From contig UCCA01000009.1 in NCBI GenBank assembly GCA_900470805.1, forward strand, positions 1 to 64,000: a DNA stretch of 64,000 nucleotides, written 5' to 3'. Below the pieces are notes generated by a model. It made no database searches. It was given only the letters and a program-made list of their open reading frames with translations, and was not told the DNA's origin. The stretch comes from Hyphomicrobiales bacterium (GTDB lineage Bacteria > Pseudomonadota > Alphaproteobacteria > Rhizobiales > Rhizobiaceae). The stretch's first letter is position 1. Each line of letters begins with the position of its first letter. The position numbers and the translations under genes were made by a program. Positions 1 to 9,196 of the stretch are shown here, one piece after another.

Positions 1-31
1 CGACTGACTTGATGAGGGAAAAGAAAAAGGC

Positions 32-703
32 TCAGTTCATCCCAGCGCGGGCTTCGGCCTTGGCCTTGGCGATATCGCGGAGTGCGCCGGCAATGACGTC
101 GGGTGTCTGTGCGCCACTGACGGCGTATTGCTGGTCGAAGATGAAGAACGGCACGCCGTTGACACCCATCTTCTGTGCCGACTCGATCTCCTCGACGACA
201 AGGGTCTTGTCTGCATCGGAAGCGAGCAGCGACGCAGTGACCGCGCGGTCGAGGCCCGCCTTCTCGGCGATGTCGAGCAGCACTGCGTGATCGCCGACAT
301 TGCGGCCTTCTTCGAAATTCGCCTTGAATAGGCCGTTGACGACCTTGTCCGCCTTGTCGCGGTCCTCGACCATCGCCCAGTGGATCAGACGGTGGGCGTC
401 GAGCGTGTTGGGGCTGATCTTGACCGCGTCGAAATCGAAGTTGATGCCGACTTCGCGGCCGAGTTCGGTCAGCATCTTGTGGCCTTCTGCGACGCGCGCG
501 GCCCCGCCCAGCTTCTTTTCCAGTGCTGCCTTGTGATCGACGCCCTCAGGCGGATAATCGGGGTTCAGGCGGTAGGGGCGCCAGTTGATATCGACGCCGA
601 CTTCATCCTGAACCTCGGCGATTGCCAGTTCGAGCCGTGCCTTACCGACGTAGCACCATGGGCAGACAACATCCGAGACGACGTCTATGACTATGCGTTC
701 CAT
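32..703 (-). CDS. DsbA family oxidoreductase, FrnE-like
   Basis: The 223-residue protein has a thioredoxin-fold CPWC active site at residues 14-17, right after the first beta strand, and an all-alpha insertion, as in the FrnE/2-hydroxychromene-2-carboxylate isomerase-like branch of the DsbA superfamily. There is no signal peptide, so it probably acts in the cytoplasm as a dithiol/disulfide oxidoreductase. The ATG has a GGAAAG ribosome site a few bases upstream. The FrnE-type call is firm; the substrate is unknown. It lies about 100 bp downstream of the YejA-like binding protein on the same strand, but nothing shows a functional link. Confidence 0.85.
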   Translation of the reverse strand: MERIVIDVVSDVVCPWCYVGKARLELAIAEVQDEVGVDINWRPYRLNPDYPPEGVDHKAALEKKLGGAARVAEGHKMLTELGREVGINFDFDAVKISPNTLDAHRLIHWAMVEDRDKADKVVNGLFKANFEEGRNVGDHAVLLDIAEKAGLDRAVTASLLASDADKTLVVEEIESAQKMGVNGVPFFIFDQQYAVSGAQTPDVIAGALRDIAKAKAEARAGMN

Positions 704-805
704 GGGCTTTCCTTTCCGGGGTTGCTGGCCTGATCGTCAGGCGTTTGCAGCCATCTAAGCGCTGCCACGGCCAAGTTCAACCGGGCAGGAAAAGGGAACC
801 ACCTG

Positions 806-2611
806 TTATTGGACGCTCTCATCCCACCATGCCGGCAGCTGATAGCCATAAAGCGGCACCGTATCCGGATGACCGATGCGCTTGCTGCGCGCCACCCATT
901 GCTTGTCGACGTGGTAGAGCGGCAGGACGTAATGCCCGGACAGCAGCAGGCGGTCGTGGGAGCGCACGGCGGCGGTGAAGTCCTCGGCAGAGCGGGCCGT
1001 CAGGATATGCTGGATCAGCGTATCGACATCGGGATCGGCGACCCCGGCGAAATTGTCGGTGCCCTCACGATCGCGCGATTGCGACGACCAGCGGCCGACC
1101 TGCTCGATGCCCGGCGAGAGCGACGAGGTGAAGGATTTGACGACGATATCGTAGTCGAAGGTGTTGGTGCGGCTCTGATACTGCGAATCGTCGACGGTGC
1201 GGATCGAGGCGGTGATGCCGAGCAGTTGCAGCGAGCGCTGGTAGGAGACCGCAAGCTTTTCCTGGTCGGTATTCTGCGTCATGATCTCGAACGCGAGCGG
1301 CCGGCCTTCGGCGTCGCTCATCCTGCCGTTCTTGATCGTGTAGCCGGCCTGCTTCAGCAGTCCCACCGCCTGCTTCAGCACGTTGCGGTCTCGGCCGGAG
1401 CCGTCGGTGACGGGCAGCTTGTAGGTGCCGTCGAGAATGGCCGGATCGATCCGGTCCTTGATCGGCCCGAGCAGCTTCAGTTCACGCTCGTCCGCGGGCA
1501 CGCCGAAGCTTGAGAGATCGGAGTTCTGCCAATAGCTCTGCGTTCGGATGTATGCGCTGGAGAACAGATTCTTGTTGGCCCATTCGAAGTCGAAGATCAG
1601 CGACAGACCTTCGCGCAGCTTGGCGTTGGCGAAGACCGGGCGACGGGTGTTGAAGACGAAGCCGAACATGCCTGACGGCAGCTTCGGCTCGAACACGTCC
1701 TTGACGACATTGCCTGATGTGACAGCCGGGAAATTGTAGGCGCTCGCCCAATGGCCGGGGCTGCCATCAGGGTAGACATCGACGTCGCCCTTCTTGAACG
1801 ATTCGAACAGTGTCGTGTCCTGCAGGAAATACTGCACTGATATCTGGTCGTAATTGTCGAGGCCGACCTTGGCCGGAATTTCCTTGCCCCAGTAGTTCGG
1901 ATCGCGCTCGAAGGTGATGCTTTCCCCCGGTTTCAGCGACTTGATCTTGTAGGGACCGGATCCGATCGGCGGCTTCAGCGTCGAGCGGTCGAACGTCTCG
2001 GCGTCGATGGCGTGTTTCGGTAGGATCGGGGTGGAGCCGGCGAGAATCAGCGGGAATTCGCGGTCGGCCTTGTCGTTGAAGGTGAAGCGGACGCTGTGAT
2101 CGCCGACCTTCTCCATTTTCTCGACAGCGTTGAGGCGGGTGCTGAAGGGGACACGGCCTTTTTCCTTGAGGATATTGAAGGAAAAGATGACGTCGTCAGG
2201 CGTCACCGGCTGGCCGTCCGACCATTTCGCATCCGGATTCAGATTGAACTGGATGTAGGTACGGTCATCGTCCCATTCGACCGACTGCGCGAGCAGCCCG
2301 TAGAGTGTGAACGGCTCGTCGCGCGAGCGCAGCATCAGGGTTTCGTAGACGAGGTTGCCGTATTCCGGATCCCACATGCCGCGCGCCGTCGTGCGCATGC
2401 TTTTCAGGATGAAGGGATTGAGGTTGTCGTAGGTGCCGACAACGCCATAGGCGATCTTTCCGCCCTTCTTCACATCCGGGTTTGCATAGGGAAAGTGGGT
2501 GAAATCGGCGGGCAGGGCGGGGGTCCCGTGCATGGCTATCCCGTGGACCGGTTCAGCGTGAACGGCTCCGCAAAACAGGGAGAAGGCAAGGGGGACGACG
2601 ATCCGGAGCAT
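806..2611 (-). CDS. Extracellular solute-binding protein family 5 (YejA-like)
   Basis: This 601-residue protein begins with a signal peptide (hydrophobic residues 4-17, likely cleavage after AHA at 20) and continues as a family 5 (DppA/OppA/YejA) periplasmic binding protein. Typical segments are KWSDGQPVTPDDVIFS near residue 130 and the GSGPYKI strand near 215. The N-terminal pattern (HGIAMHG, then FPYANPDVKKGGKI) is that of YejA-type receptors for oligopeptides or microcin C-like compounds. The expected permease and ATPase genes (yejBEF) are not next to it: downstream is the FrnE-like gene and upstream a divergent gene. It therefore looks like an orphan receptor, or one serving a transporter encoded elsewhere. 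Confidence 0.88.
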   Translation of the reverse strand: MLRIVVPLAFSLFCGAVHAEPVHGIAMHGTPALPADFTHFPYANPDVKKGGKIAYGVVGTYDNLNPFILKSMRTTARGMWDPEYGNLVYETLMLRSRDEPFTLYGLLAQSVEWDDDRTYIQFNLNPDAKWSDGQPVTPDDVIFSFNILKEKGRVPFSTRLNAVEKMEKVGDHSVRFTFNDKADREFPLILAGSTPILPKHAIDAETFDRSTLKPPIGSGPYKIKSLKPGESITFERDPNYWGKEIPAKVGLDNYDQISVQYFLQDTTLFESFKKGDVDVYPDGSPGHWASAYNFPAVTSGNVVKDVFEPKLPSGMFGFVFNTRRPVFANAKLREGLSLIFDFEWANKNLFSSAYIRTQSYWQNSDLSSFGVPADERELKLLGPIKDRIDPAILDGTYKLPVTDGSGRDRNVLKQAVGLLKQAGYTIKNGRMSDAEGRPLAFEIMTQNTDQEKLAVSYQRSLQLLGITASIRTVDDSQYQSRTNTFDYDIVVKSFTSSLSPGIEQVGRWSSQSRDREGTDNFAGVADPDVDTLIQHILTARSAEDFTAAVRSHDRLLLSGHYVLPLYHVDKQWVARSKRIGHPDTVPLYGYQLPAWWDESVQ

Positions 2612-2879
2612 AGTTGAAATCCTTTCCGGAAAACGGCACGATTCGGCGGAAGACTATCACGCCAGCCGCGCAATTCACCATGCGTAGCAAATTCTTTGAG
2701 ACGATCTCCAAAACGCCAAAGAAACACTGGAAATCTGCGTCGGTGCGATGTAACAGGGACCCCGAAGTCGGGGGGTCATGCATTTGCCTCATTGTTTTAA
2801 GAGGTCAGATGCGAACAACCCTGTTGGTGAGGATGGCATATCCGCTGTCCCAACGGGATATCAGGAGACGGAATTCGTT

Positions 2880-3530
2880 ATGATGTTCAAGTCTGAAAAG
2901 AAAACACGGGCAGCTCTGTCCGTCATGGCAGTGATGCTTGGTGCCGCAGCGGCTCCGGTGTCTTCTTTTGCGCAGGACGCGACCGCCGACGGCTCTCAGG
3001 CTGCCGGCGCGCCTCGCATGGGCTGGTACAAGACCTGCAATAAGCAGGAAGACAACGACGTCTGCGTCGTTCAGAACGTCGTGCTGGCCGCCGGCGGACA
3101 GCTTGTCACGGGCGTTGGCCTGATCACCGTTTCGGGCAAGGTCAACAACAAGAGCCTGCAAGTTTCGGTTCCTCCTGCACGCCTGATCCCTCCGGGCATC
3201 GGCATGCAGATCGATGGCGGCAAGCCGCAGAAGATCGACTACCTGATGTGCATGCCTGACCGTTGCGTTGCACAGATCCCGCTGACGGATGCCATGGTCG
3301 CCAGCCTGAAGAAGGGCACCGATCTGGTCCTGACCTCGATCAACTTCCGCCGCGCGCCGAACCCGATCAAGATTTCGCTCGAAGGCTTCACCGGCTCGTT
3401 CGACGGCGAGGCAGTTTCCGCTTCCAAGCTGGCCGAAAGCCAGAAGAGCCTGCAGGACAGCATGCAGAAGAAGGCAGACGAAGCGCGCAAGAAGCTTGAA
3501 GACGCCCAGAAGGCTGCAAAGGCTCAGTAA
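2880..3530 (+). CDS. Invasion associated locus B (IalB) family protein
   Basis: The 216-residue secreted protein has a signal peptide (charged KSEKKTR, hydrophobic stretch, cleavage near SFAQ) followed by an IalB domain: WYKTC, then CVVQN, an IPPGIGMQIDGGK segment, and a paired-Cys YLMCMPDRC. It ends in a Lys/Ala-rich helix. IalB of Bartonella promotes erythrocyte invasion; in free-living rhizobia the family is common and the role is an unknown periplasmic one. AGGAG at 2863-2867 supports the ATG at 2880; a second ATG follows directly at 2883. The open frame runs about 100 bp further upstream but lacks a better start. Confidence 0.88.
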   Translation: MMFKSEKKTRAALSVMAVMLGAAAAPVSSFAQDATADGSQAAGAPRMGWYKTCNKQEDNDVCVVQNVVLAAGGQLVTGVGLITVSGKVNNKSLQVSVPPARLIPPGIGMQIDGGKPQKIDYLMCMPDRCVAQIPLTDAMVASLKKGTDLVLTSINFRRAPNPIKISLEGFTGSFDGEAVSASKLAESQKSLQDSMQKKADEARKKLEDAQKAAKAQ

Positions 3531-3553
3531 TTCCGAGCCTATTGATTTCGTTG

Positions 3554-3583
3554 AAAAACCCGGCCGGAATGCCGGGTTTTTTG
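3554..3583 (+). terminator. Rho-independent terminator after the IalB gene
   Basis: A CCCGGC/GCCGGG stem with a 6-nt loop is followed by a run of six T, about 25 bp after the IalB stop codon. Confidence 0.85.
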
Positions 3584-3642
3584 TTGTGCATGTGTTTGGC
3601 CGAAACCCCGTGTGAGGCTCCGTTCGACGGAATCCTGGCAAA

Positions 3643-3671
3643 GAAAAACCCCGCCTGTTAGGGCGGGGTTC
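3643..3671 (-). terminator. Rho-independent terminator after hspQ
   Basis: Read on the minus strand, AACCCCGCC pairs with GGCGGGGTT around a short loop, and a T-run follows. It lies just past the hspQ stop codon and faces the IalB terminator. Confidence 0.85.
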
Positions 3672-3692
3672 AAATGCGACCTGGAAACGATC

Positions 3693-4022
3693 CTAATGGG
3701 TGAAGCTCATCTTGGGTTTGAACTGCCCCGTCGGTTCCATATCGAAAATCTGGTAGACCTGCTCGTTGCGAAGCGGTTCGCCGCTTTCGTCGTTCATCAG
3801 GTTCTGTTCGGACACGTAGGCGACGTATTCGTTTTCTTCGTTCTCGGCGAGCAGGTGGTAGAAGGGCTGGTCCTTGCTTGGGCGCACTTCTGCGGGAATA
3901 GAATTCCACCATTCTTCCGTATTCGCGAATTCCGGGTCAACGTCGAAGATGACGCCGCGAAACGGGAAGACCTTATGCCGGACCACTTCGCCGATACTGA
4001 ACTTAGCTAGTCTTTCTTTCAT
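3693..4022 (-). CDS. hspQ: Heat shock protein HspQ (hemimethylated-DNA-binding YccV-like)
   Basis: The 109-residue protein matches the HspQ/YccV family across its length: KFSIGEVVRHKVFPFRGVIFDVDP near the N-terminus, then the conserved QPFYHLLAE segment and the YVSEQNL stretch. In enterobacteria HspQ is a small heat-shock protein that binds hemimethylated oriC DNA and modulates Lon-dependent proteolysis. The ATG at 4022 is chosen because AAGGAAG lies 9 bp upstream; a GTG at 4043 and an ATG at 4040 in the same frame would add seven residues that the family lacks. It is monocistronic, with its own terminator. Confidence 0.9.
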   Translation of the reverse strand: MKERLAKFSIGEVVRHKVFPFRGVIFDVDPEFANTEEWWNSIPAEVRPSKDQPFYHLLAENEENEYVAYVSEQNLMNDESGEPLRNEQVYQIFDMEPTGQFKPKMSFTH

Positions 4023-4141
4023 GGTACGACTTCCTTTCATCACCTGATTTGGTGATTGGTCTCACGCAAATCAAGATTTGTGCGAGAACTCGTCACATGA
4101 GCGTCACATCCGTGGAAAACATCGGTGACATCGGGAAGGCA

Positions 4142-4168
4142 AGAAGCCCCGGCTGACCGGGGCTTCTA
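4142..4168 (-). terminator. Terminator-like hairpin after glnA
   Basis: AGAAGCCCCGG and CCGGGGCTTCT form an 11-bp stem with a short loop a few bases after the glnA stop. The following T-tract is weak on the minus strand. Confidence 0.7.
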
Positions 4169-4174
4169 TTGTTA

Positions 4175-5584
4175 TCAGGCAGAATAGTACATGTCGTATT
4201 CGACCGGATGCGGGGTCATGTCGTAACGCATGACTTCCACCATCTTCAGCTCGATGAACGAGTCGATCTGGTCGTCGTCGAAGACGCCGCCGGCGGTCAG
4301 GAACTTGCGGTCCTTGTCGAGGCTCTCAAGTGCTTCGCGCAGAGAGGCGCAAACCGTCGGGATCTTCTTCAGTTCCTTCGGCGGCAGATCGTACAGATCC
4401 TTGTCCATGGCCTTGCCGGGATGGATCTTGTTCTTGATGCCGTCGAGACCGGCCATCAGCATGGCGGCGAAGGCGAGGTACGGGTTTGCCATCGGATCCG
4501 GGAAGCGGACCTCGACGCGCTTTGCCTTCGGGTTGCTGCCGAAGGGAATGCGGCACGAGGCCGAGCGGTTGCGGGCCGAGTAGGCGAGCAGCACCGGTGC
4601 TTCATAACCCGGGACGAGACGCTTGTAGGAGTTCGTCGACGGGTTGGTGAAGGCGTTCAGCGCCTTGGCATGCTTGATGACGCCGCCGATGAAATAGAGG
4701 CAGCTCTCCGACAGGCCCGCATATTCGTCACCCGCGAAGCTCGGCTTGCCGCCCTTCCAGATCGACATGTGAACGTGCATGCCCGAACCGTTGTCACCGA
4801 AGATCGGCTTCGGCATGAAGGTGGCCGTCTTGCCGTAGGCATTGGCGACCTGGTGCACGACGTACTTGTAGATCTGCATCTTGTCGGCGTTGCGAACGAG
4901 CGTGTCGAACTTGATGCCGAGTTCGTGCTGGGCGGCCGCCACTTCGTGGTGGTGCTTTTCGACGACCACGCCCATTTCCGACAGGACCGTCAGCATCTCG
5001 GAGCGCATGTCCTGGGCACTGTCGATCGGCGGGACGGGGAAATAGCCGCCCTTGACGCGCGGACGGTGACCGAGGTTGCCGGTCTCGTATTCGGTGTCGT
5101 CGTTGGACGGCAGTTCGGTCGAGTCGAGCTTGAAGCCGGTGTTGTAGGGATCGGCCTTGTAGCGAACGTCGTCGAAGATGAAGAACTCGGCTTCCGGGCC
5201 GACGAAGATGGTGTCGCCGATGCCGGAGGCCTTCAGATAGGCTTCCGCCTTCTTGGCGGTACCGCGCGGGTCGCGGTTATAGGCTTCGCCGGAGACCGGA
5301 TCGAGGATGTCGCAGAGAATGACCATGGTGGACTGCGCGAAGAACGGGTCCATGTGGACCGTTTCCGTGTCGGGCATCAGCACCATGTCGGATTCGTTGA
5401 TGGCCTTCCAGCCGCCGATCGAGGATCCGTCGAACATGACGCCATCGGCGAACATGTCTTCGTCGACGCAGACCACGTCCATCGTCACATGCTGCAGCTT
5501 GCCCTTCGGATCGGTGAAGCGCAGATCGACGAACTTGACGTCGTTATCCTTGATTTGCTTGAGGATTTCGCTTGCGGTCGCCAT
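4175..5584 (-). CDS. glnA: Glutamine synthetase type I
   Basis: At 469 residues this is a full-length GSI, the dodecameric enzyme that makes glutamine from glutamate, ammonia and ATP. Visible signatures are [10 protein letters not shown] (51-60), the metal- and glutamate-binding GPEAEFF (129-135), NGSGMHVH (265-272) and the adenylylation loop [10 protein letters not shown] with the target tyrosine at 398, so activity should be switched off by GlnE when nitrogen is plentiful. It follows glnB on the same strand with a 59-bp gap, the classical rhizobial glnBA operon, and is probably transcribed from the sigma-54 promoter upstream of glnB as well as from its own. Confidence 0.97.
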   Translation of the reverse strand: MATASEILKQIKDNDVKFVDLRFTDPKGKLQHVTMDVVCVDEDMFADGVMFDGSSIGGWKAINESDMVLMPDTETVHMDPFFAQSTMVILCDILDPVSGEAYNRDPRGTAKKAEAYLKASGIGDTIFVGPEAEFFIFDDVRYKADPYNTGFKLDSTELPSNDDTEYETGNLGHRPRVKGGYFPVPPIDSAQDMRSEMLTVLSEMGVVVEKHHHEVAAAQHELGIKFDTLVRNADKMQIYKYVVHQVANAYGKTATFMPKPIFGDNGSGMHVHMSIWKGGKPSFAGDEYAGLSESCLYFIGGVIKHAKALNAFTNPSTNSYKRLVPGYEAPVLLAYSARNRSASCRIPFGSNPKAKRVEVRFPDPMANPYLAFAAMLMAGLDGIKNKIHPGKAMDKDLYDLPPKELKKIPTVCASLREALESLDKDRKFLTAGGVFDDDQIDSFIELKMVEVMRYDMTPHPVEYDMYYSA

Positions 5585-5643
5585 TAACTGGTTCCTTTAT
5601 TGTGTGATGGCGAGACGTTGGTCCCGCCGATAGACCAAAAAGG

Positions 5644-6114
<471 letters not shown>

Positions 6115-6324
6115 TCAGCATTCTCAACGATTTTTTTGTCAAAATACAGAGGAAATGCGCGCGAAAAGCTTAAAGTTGGAGCCAAATCGAGAATATTCGC
6201 ATTGGTTCATGCTCGATCTGGCTCCAGGAGGTTAGGTCAATAAATGTGCAAATGACTATTTTGTGGGCTTTCGCATTTGCGTTCAACAGGTTGTTTTTTA
6301 GGCGGTTTCTGGTTGAATGGATGC

Positions 6325-7800
6325 ATGACTCAGGATTTGTCCCGCCTTCTTCTTTCGCCTACCGAAATGGCCGCCGTCGATGCCGCTGCGGCGGCCTCGG
6401 GCATCGACAGTTTCGGGCTGATGCAGCGCGCCGGAGCCGGCGTGGCCGCAAGCTTCCTGCGCTATTATTCCGAGGCCACACGCGCCGTGATTTTCTGCGG
6501 TCCGGGCAACAATGGTGGCGATGGCTATGTCGCGGCCCGCTGCCTTCAGGAGGGCGGGGTTTCGGTGGCGCTGTTCCACCTTGGTGATCCGGCGGTCCTG
6601 AAGGGGGATGCGGCGCGGGCGCGGGCGAAATGGAAAGGGACGAGCCAACCGCTGGATGGCTACCGACCTTTGGCCGGCGACGTGGTGATCGACGCGCTGT
6701 TCGGCGCTGGGTTGGCCCGCGCGGTGCCTGATGCGGTCCGCGACGTCATTGCGCGTGTCACGGAGGCTGGAACGCCGGTGTTTGCCGTCGATCTGCCATC
6801 CGGTATCGACGGACGGACGGGGATGGTGCTCGGAAGCGCTTTCCGAGCCGAGCGGACGATCACCTTCATGACCCGCAAGCCGGGCCATGTGCTGATGCCG
6901 GGCAGGGAACTGAGCGGCATACTTGAGGTGCTCGACATCGGCATACCCCAGCGCATCGTGCGGGCGCAGGCGTCCGAACTGGTCGCGGAGAACCGCCCGG
7001 ATCAATGGCTGCATCTGCTGCGGGCGGAAGGGCAGGAGACACACAAGTACAAGCGCGGCCATCTCGTGGTTTTCTCCGGAGAGACAGGAAAGACCGGGGC
7101 TGCGCGGATGTCGGCCATGTCCAGCCTAAAGGCGGGCGCCGGACTGGTGACCATCGCCTCGCCCGGCGAGGCACTGGCGGAGAACGCCGGGCATCTGACG
7201 GCCATCATGCTGCACGCGATCGACAACGAATCAGACCTGTTGGACTGGCTGGCGGACGAGCGGCTGCGCAGCTTCGTGCTCGGTCCCGGTTTTGGTGCCG
7301 GCGAGAAGGCCCGCCGTTTCGTTGCAGCCCTGCGTGAGCGCCATCTCGTCCTCGACGCGGACGGGATCACTTCGTTTCGCGAGAAGCCGGATGAGCTGTT
7401 TTCCCTATTTGCCGGGGGGCAAACGCGGCTGGTGCTTACGCCGCATGAAGGCGAGTTTTCGCGACTGTTTCCTGATATCGCCGCCGACGCCGGCATGGGC
7501 AAGGTGGAAAAGGCGCTGGCGGCGGCGGCGCGTGCCAATGCCGCGATCGTCTATAAGGGCGCGGACACCGTGATCGCATCGCCGGATGGTAGGGCGCTGA
7601 TCAACACCAATGCACCCGTCTGGCTGGCCACCGCCGGATCGGGCGATGTGCTGGCGGGGATCATCGGGGCGCTGATGGCGCAGGGGCTACCCGCATTCGA
7701 GGCCGCCGCTGCCGGTGTCTATCTGCACGGCGAGGCGGGAATGCGGGCCGGCAAGGGGCTCACCGCAGAGGACCTTGTCGGACACGTGCTACCGCTATAA
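6325..7800 (+). CDS. nnr: Bifunctional NAD(P)H-hydrate epimerase / ADP-dependent NAD(P)H-hydrate dehydratase
   Basis: This 491-residue enzyme repairs hydrated NADH and NADPH. The N-terminal YjeF_N epimerase half (about 1-215) carries GPGNNGGDG (59-67) and VDLPSGIDG. The C-terminal ribokinase-like dehydratase half (about 225-490) carries the LTPHEGEF segment and the nucleotide-binding GSGDVLAG near 437. The fused order is the normal bacterial one. The ATG at 6325 is preferred because the family begins a few residues before the LLLSPTEM helix; a TTG at 6277 in the same frame would add an unlikely N-terminal extension. It is divergent from glnB and convergent with the DUF72 gene, whose stop codon lies 6 bp away. 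Confidence 0.93.
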   Translation: MTQDLSRLLLSPTEMAAVDAAAAASGIDSFGLMQRAGAGVAASFLRYYSEATRAVIFCGPGNNGGDGYVAARCLQEGGVSVALFHLGDPAVLKGDAARARAKWKGTSQPLDGYRPLAGDVVIDALFGAGLARAVPDAVRDVIARVTEAGTPVFAVDLPSGIDGRTGMVLGSAFRAERTITFMTRKPGHVLMPGRELSGILEVLDIGIPQRIVRAQASELVAENRPDQWLHLLRAEGQETHKYKRGHLVVFSGETGKTGAARMSAMSSLKAGAGLVTIASPGEALAENAGHLTAIMLHAIDNESDLLDWLADERLRSFVLGPGFGAGEKARRFVAALRERHLVLDADGITSFREKPDELFSLFAGGQTRLVLTPHEGEFSRLFPDIAADAGMGKVEKALAAAARANAAIVYKGADTVIASPDGRALINTNAPVWLATAGSGDVLAGIIGALMAQGLPAFEAAAAGVYLHGEAGMRAGKGLTAEDLVGHVLPL

Positions 7801-7806
7801 GGCGCG

Positions 7807-8613
7807 TCAGCCGCCGACTTCCTGCTGCAGCGCAATGGCTCCGAACGGGGCGTTGACCTTGCCCTCATGGATGATGAAGGCGAAGACGTCGCGCGGTTTG
7901 ACGTCGACCCTGCGCTGTTGATCGATCAGGGGCAGATCGTCCGGCACCTTGCCTTCCGCCCAGCTTTCCAGCCGCTTCGCCCAGGCCTTGAGGTCGTCCT
8001 CGGGATAGCAGGTCCTGATGTCGTCAGAGCCTTTTTGCAGACGCGTGTAGACGAAATCCGCGGTGACATCCGCAATCATCGGATAGTCGAAATGCTCGGC
8101 GACGACAGGCGCGACACCATATTTTTCCAGCAGAGCCACAAACTCGGGCACCTTGAAGCTATCATGCCTGACCTCGATGACATGCTTCAGCGGCAAGCCG
8201 TCCTGTTTGTTCGGCAGCAGTTTCAGGAACGCCTCGAAATCATCCGGTTCGAACTTTTTGGTCGGCGCAAACTGCCAAAGGATCGGGCCGAGATGCGGGC
8301 CGAGTTCGACGATGCCCTGGCCAAGAAACCGCTCGATCGATTCACCGGCTTCGGCCAACCCCTTGCGATTGGTGCTGTAGCGGCTGGCCTTCAGCGAGAA
8401 GACAAAACCATCCGGCACATCGGCGGCCCACTTGGCGAAGGTTTCGGGCTTCTGCGAGCTGTAATAGGTTCCATTGACCTCGATCACCTTCAACTGCCGG
8501 CTGGCGTAGTTCAGTTCGTCCTTCTGCTTGAGATCGGACGGAAAGAAATGATTGCGCCATGGCTCAAAGGTCCAACCGCCGATGCCGACGCGGATATGGC
8601 CGGATTTTGTCAT
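7807..8613 (-). CDS. DUF72 family protein (YecE-like TIM barrel)
   Basis: The 268-residue protein has the DUF72 pattern: GIGGWTFEPWR near the start, VNGTYYSSQKPETFAKWA, then GPILWQFAPTKKF and a conserved EVRHDSF. The fold is a TIM barrel and the biochemical function of the family is unsettled. Its ATG overlaps the stop of the preceding 87-codon gene by 4 bp (ATGA), so it is the last member of the uvrA-led operon. Confidence 0.85.
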   Translation of the reverse strand: MTKSGHIRVGIGGWTFEPWRNHFFPSDLKQKDELNYASRQLKVIEVNGTYYSSQKPETFAKWAADVPDGFVFSLKASRYSTNRKGLAEAGESIERFLGQGIVELGPHLGPILWQFAPTKKFEPDDFEAFLKLLPNKQDGLPLKHVIEVRHDSFKVPEFVALLEKYGVAPVVAEHFDYPMIADVTADFVYTRLQKGSDDIRTCYPEDDLKAWAKRLESWAEGKVPDDLPLIDQQRRVDVKPRDVFAFIIHEGKVNAPFGAIALQQEVGG

Positions 8614-8873
8614 GGTTTGAATTCACCCTGTTTGCTCTCGCCAAAACCGGCAGCCGTATGCTCGGATCTTCGTGGCACCAATTCGAACACACGCGCCTCT
8701 TGCTCAGCCTGTTCGAAGTCCCCGTCGCGCAACGCACGGCGAACCCGATCCAATTTACGGACGTCCTCCGGGCCGATCACGGGTGACCACTCGCCTCCGT
8801 CTTCACGCAGATCGACGATCACTTCCGCAGCATAGCCACCTTCACGAATGAGTTGCGCCACTTGTCGGGTCAT
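8610..8873 (-). CDS. Small protein, possible antitoxin partner of the DUF4258 protein
   Basis: Not recognised as a named family. The 87-residue protein is charged. It has an N-terminal basic stretch, a central VDLREDGGEWSPVIGPEDVRKLDRVRRALRDGD segment and a disordered, polar C-terminus, the look of a small antitoxin with a flexible toxin-binding tail. It is linked by ATGA overlaps both to the DUF4258 gene upstream and to the DUF72 gene downstream, so all three should be translated from one message. The antitoxin role is inferred from size and position only. Confidence 0.6.
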   Translation of the reverse strand: MTRQVAQLIREGGYAAEVIVDLREDGGEWSPVIGPEDVRKLDRVRRALRDGDFEQAEQEARVFELVPRRSEHTAAGFGESKQGEFKP

Positions 8874-9196
8874 TGCGGCTTTCTCCTAGTGAAATCTTCG
8901 TTCCAGCGGTCTGGGTCTGGCACATAGGCCGTAATCAAAACCGCGGGCTCATCTGCTCCTGCCGGTATGCCCCAAAGAAGGTGGATAGGCCTTCGTCTCT
9001 CGTCAAGCTGCAGAACCAAAACACATGGTCCCTTGTGATAGTTCGGATGTTCCTCGACGATGATCGCCGACGCAATTCCTTCGATTATTGGCTCGAGCAG
9101 CACCCCATCGTTCATCAGTTCCCCCAATGCATGCGCCGAAACCCTGAACTTGTCGTCAGCGATCAAGGCGCACACCTTGGAGAAAAGGTCGCTCAC
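8870..9196 (-). CDS. DUF4258 domain protein, toxin-like
   Basis: The 108-residue protein has features of DUF4258, a family with a RelE/BECR-like fold often found as the toxin of type II pairs. Visible elements are [16 protein letters not shown] near residues 17-32 (helix with the conserved SxHA), then an [18 protein letters not shown] strand region and an [15 protein letters not shown]-terminus close to the TVYEPDPxxW pattern of the family. Translation starts at GTG, overlapping the uvrA stop codon (GTGA). Order is toxin-like gene first, small partner second, as in higBA-type modules. Toxic activity is not shown by sequence. Confidence 0.65.
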   Translation of the reverse strand: MSDLFSKVCALIADDKFRVSAHALGELMNDGVLLEPIIEGIASAIIVEEHPNYHKGPCVLVLQLDERRRPIHLLWGIPAGADEPAVLITAYVPDPDRWNEDFTRRKPQ

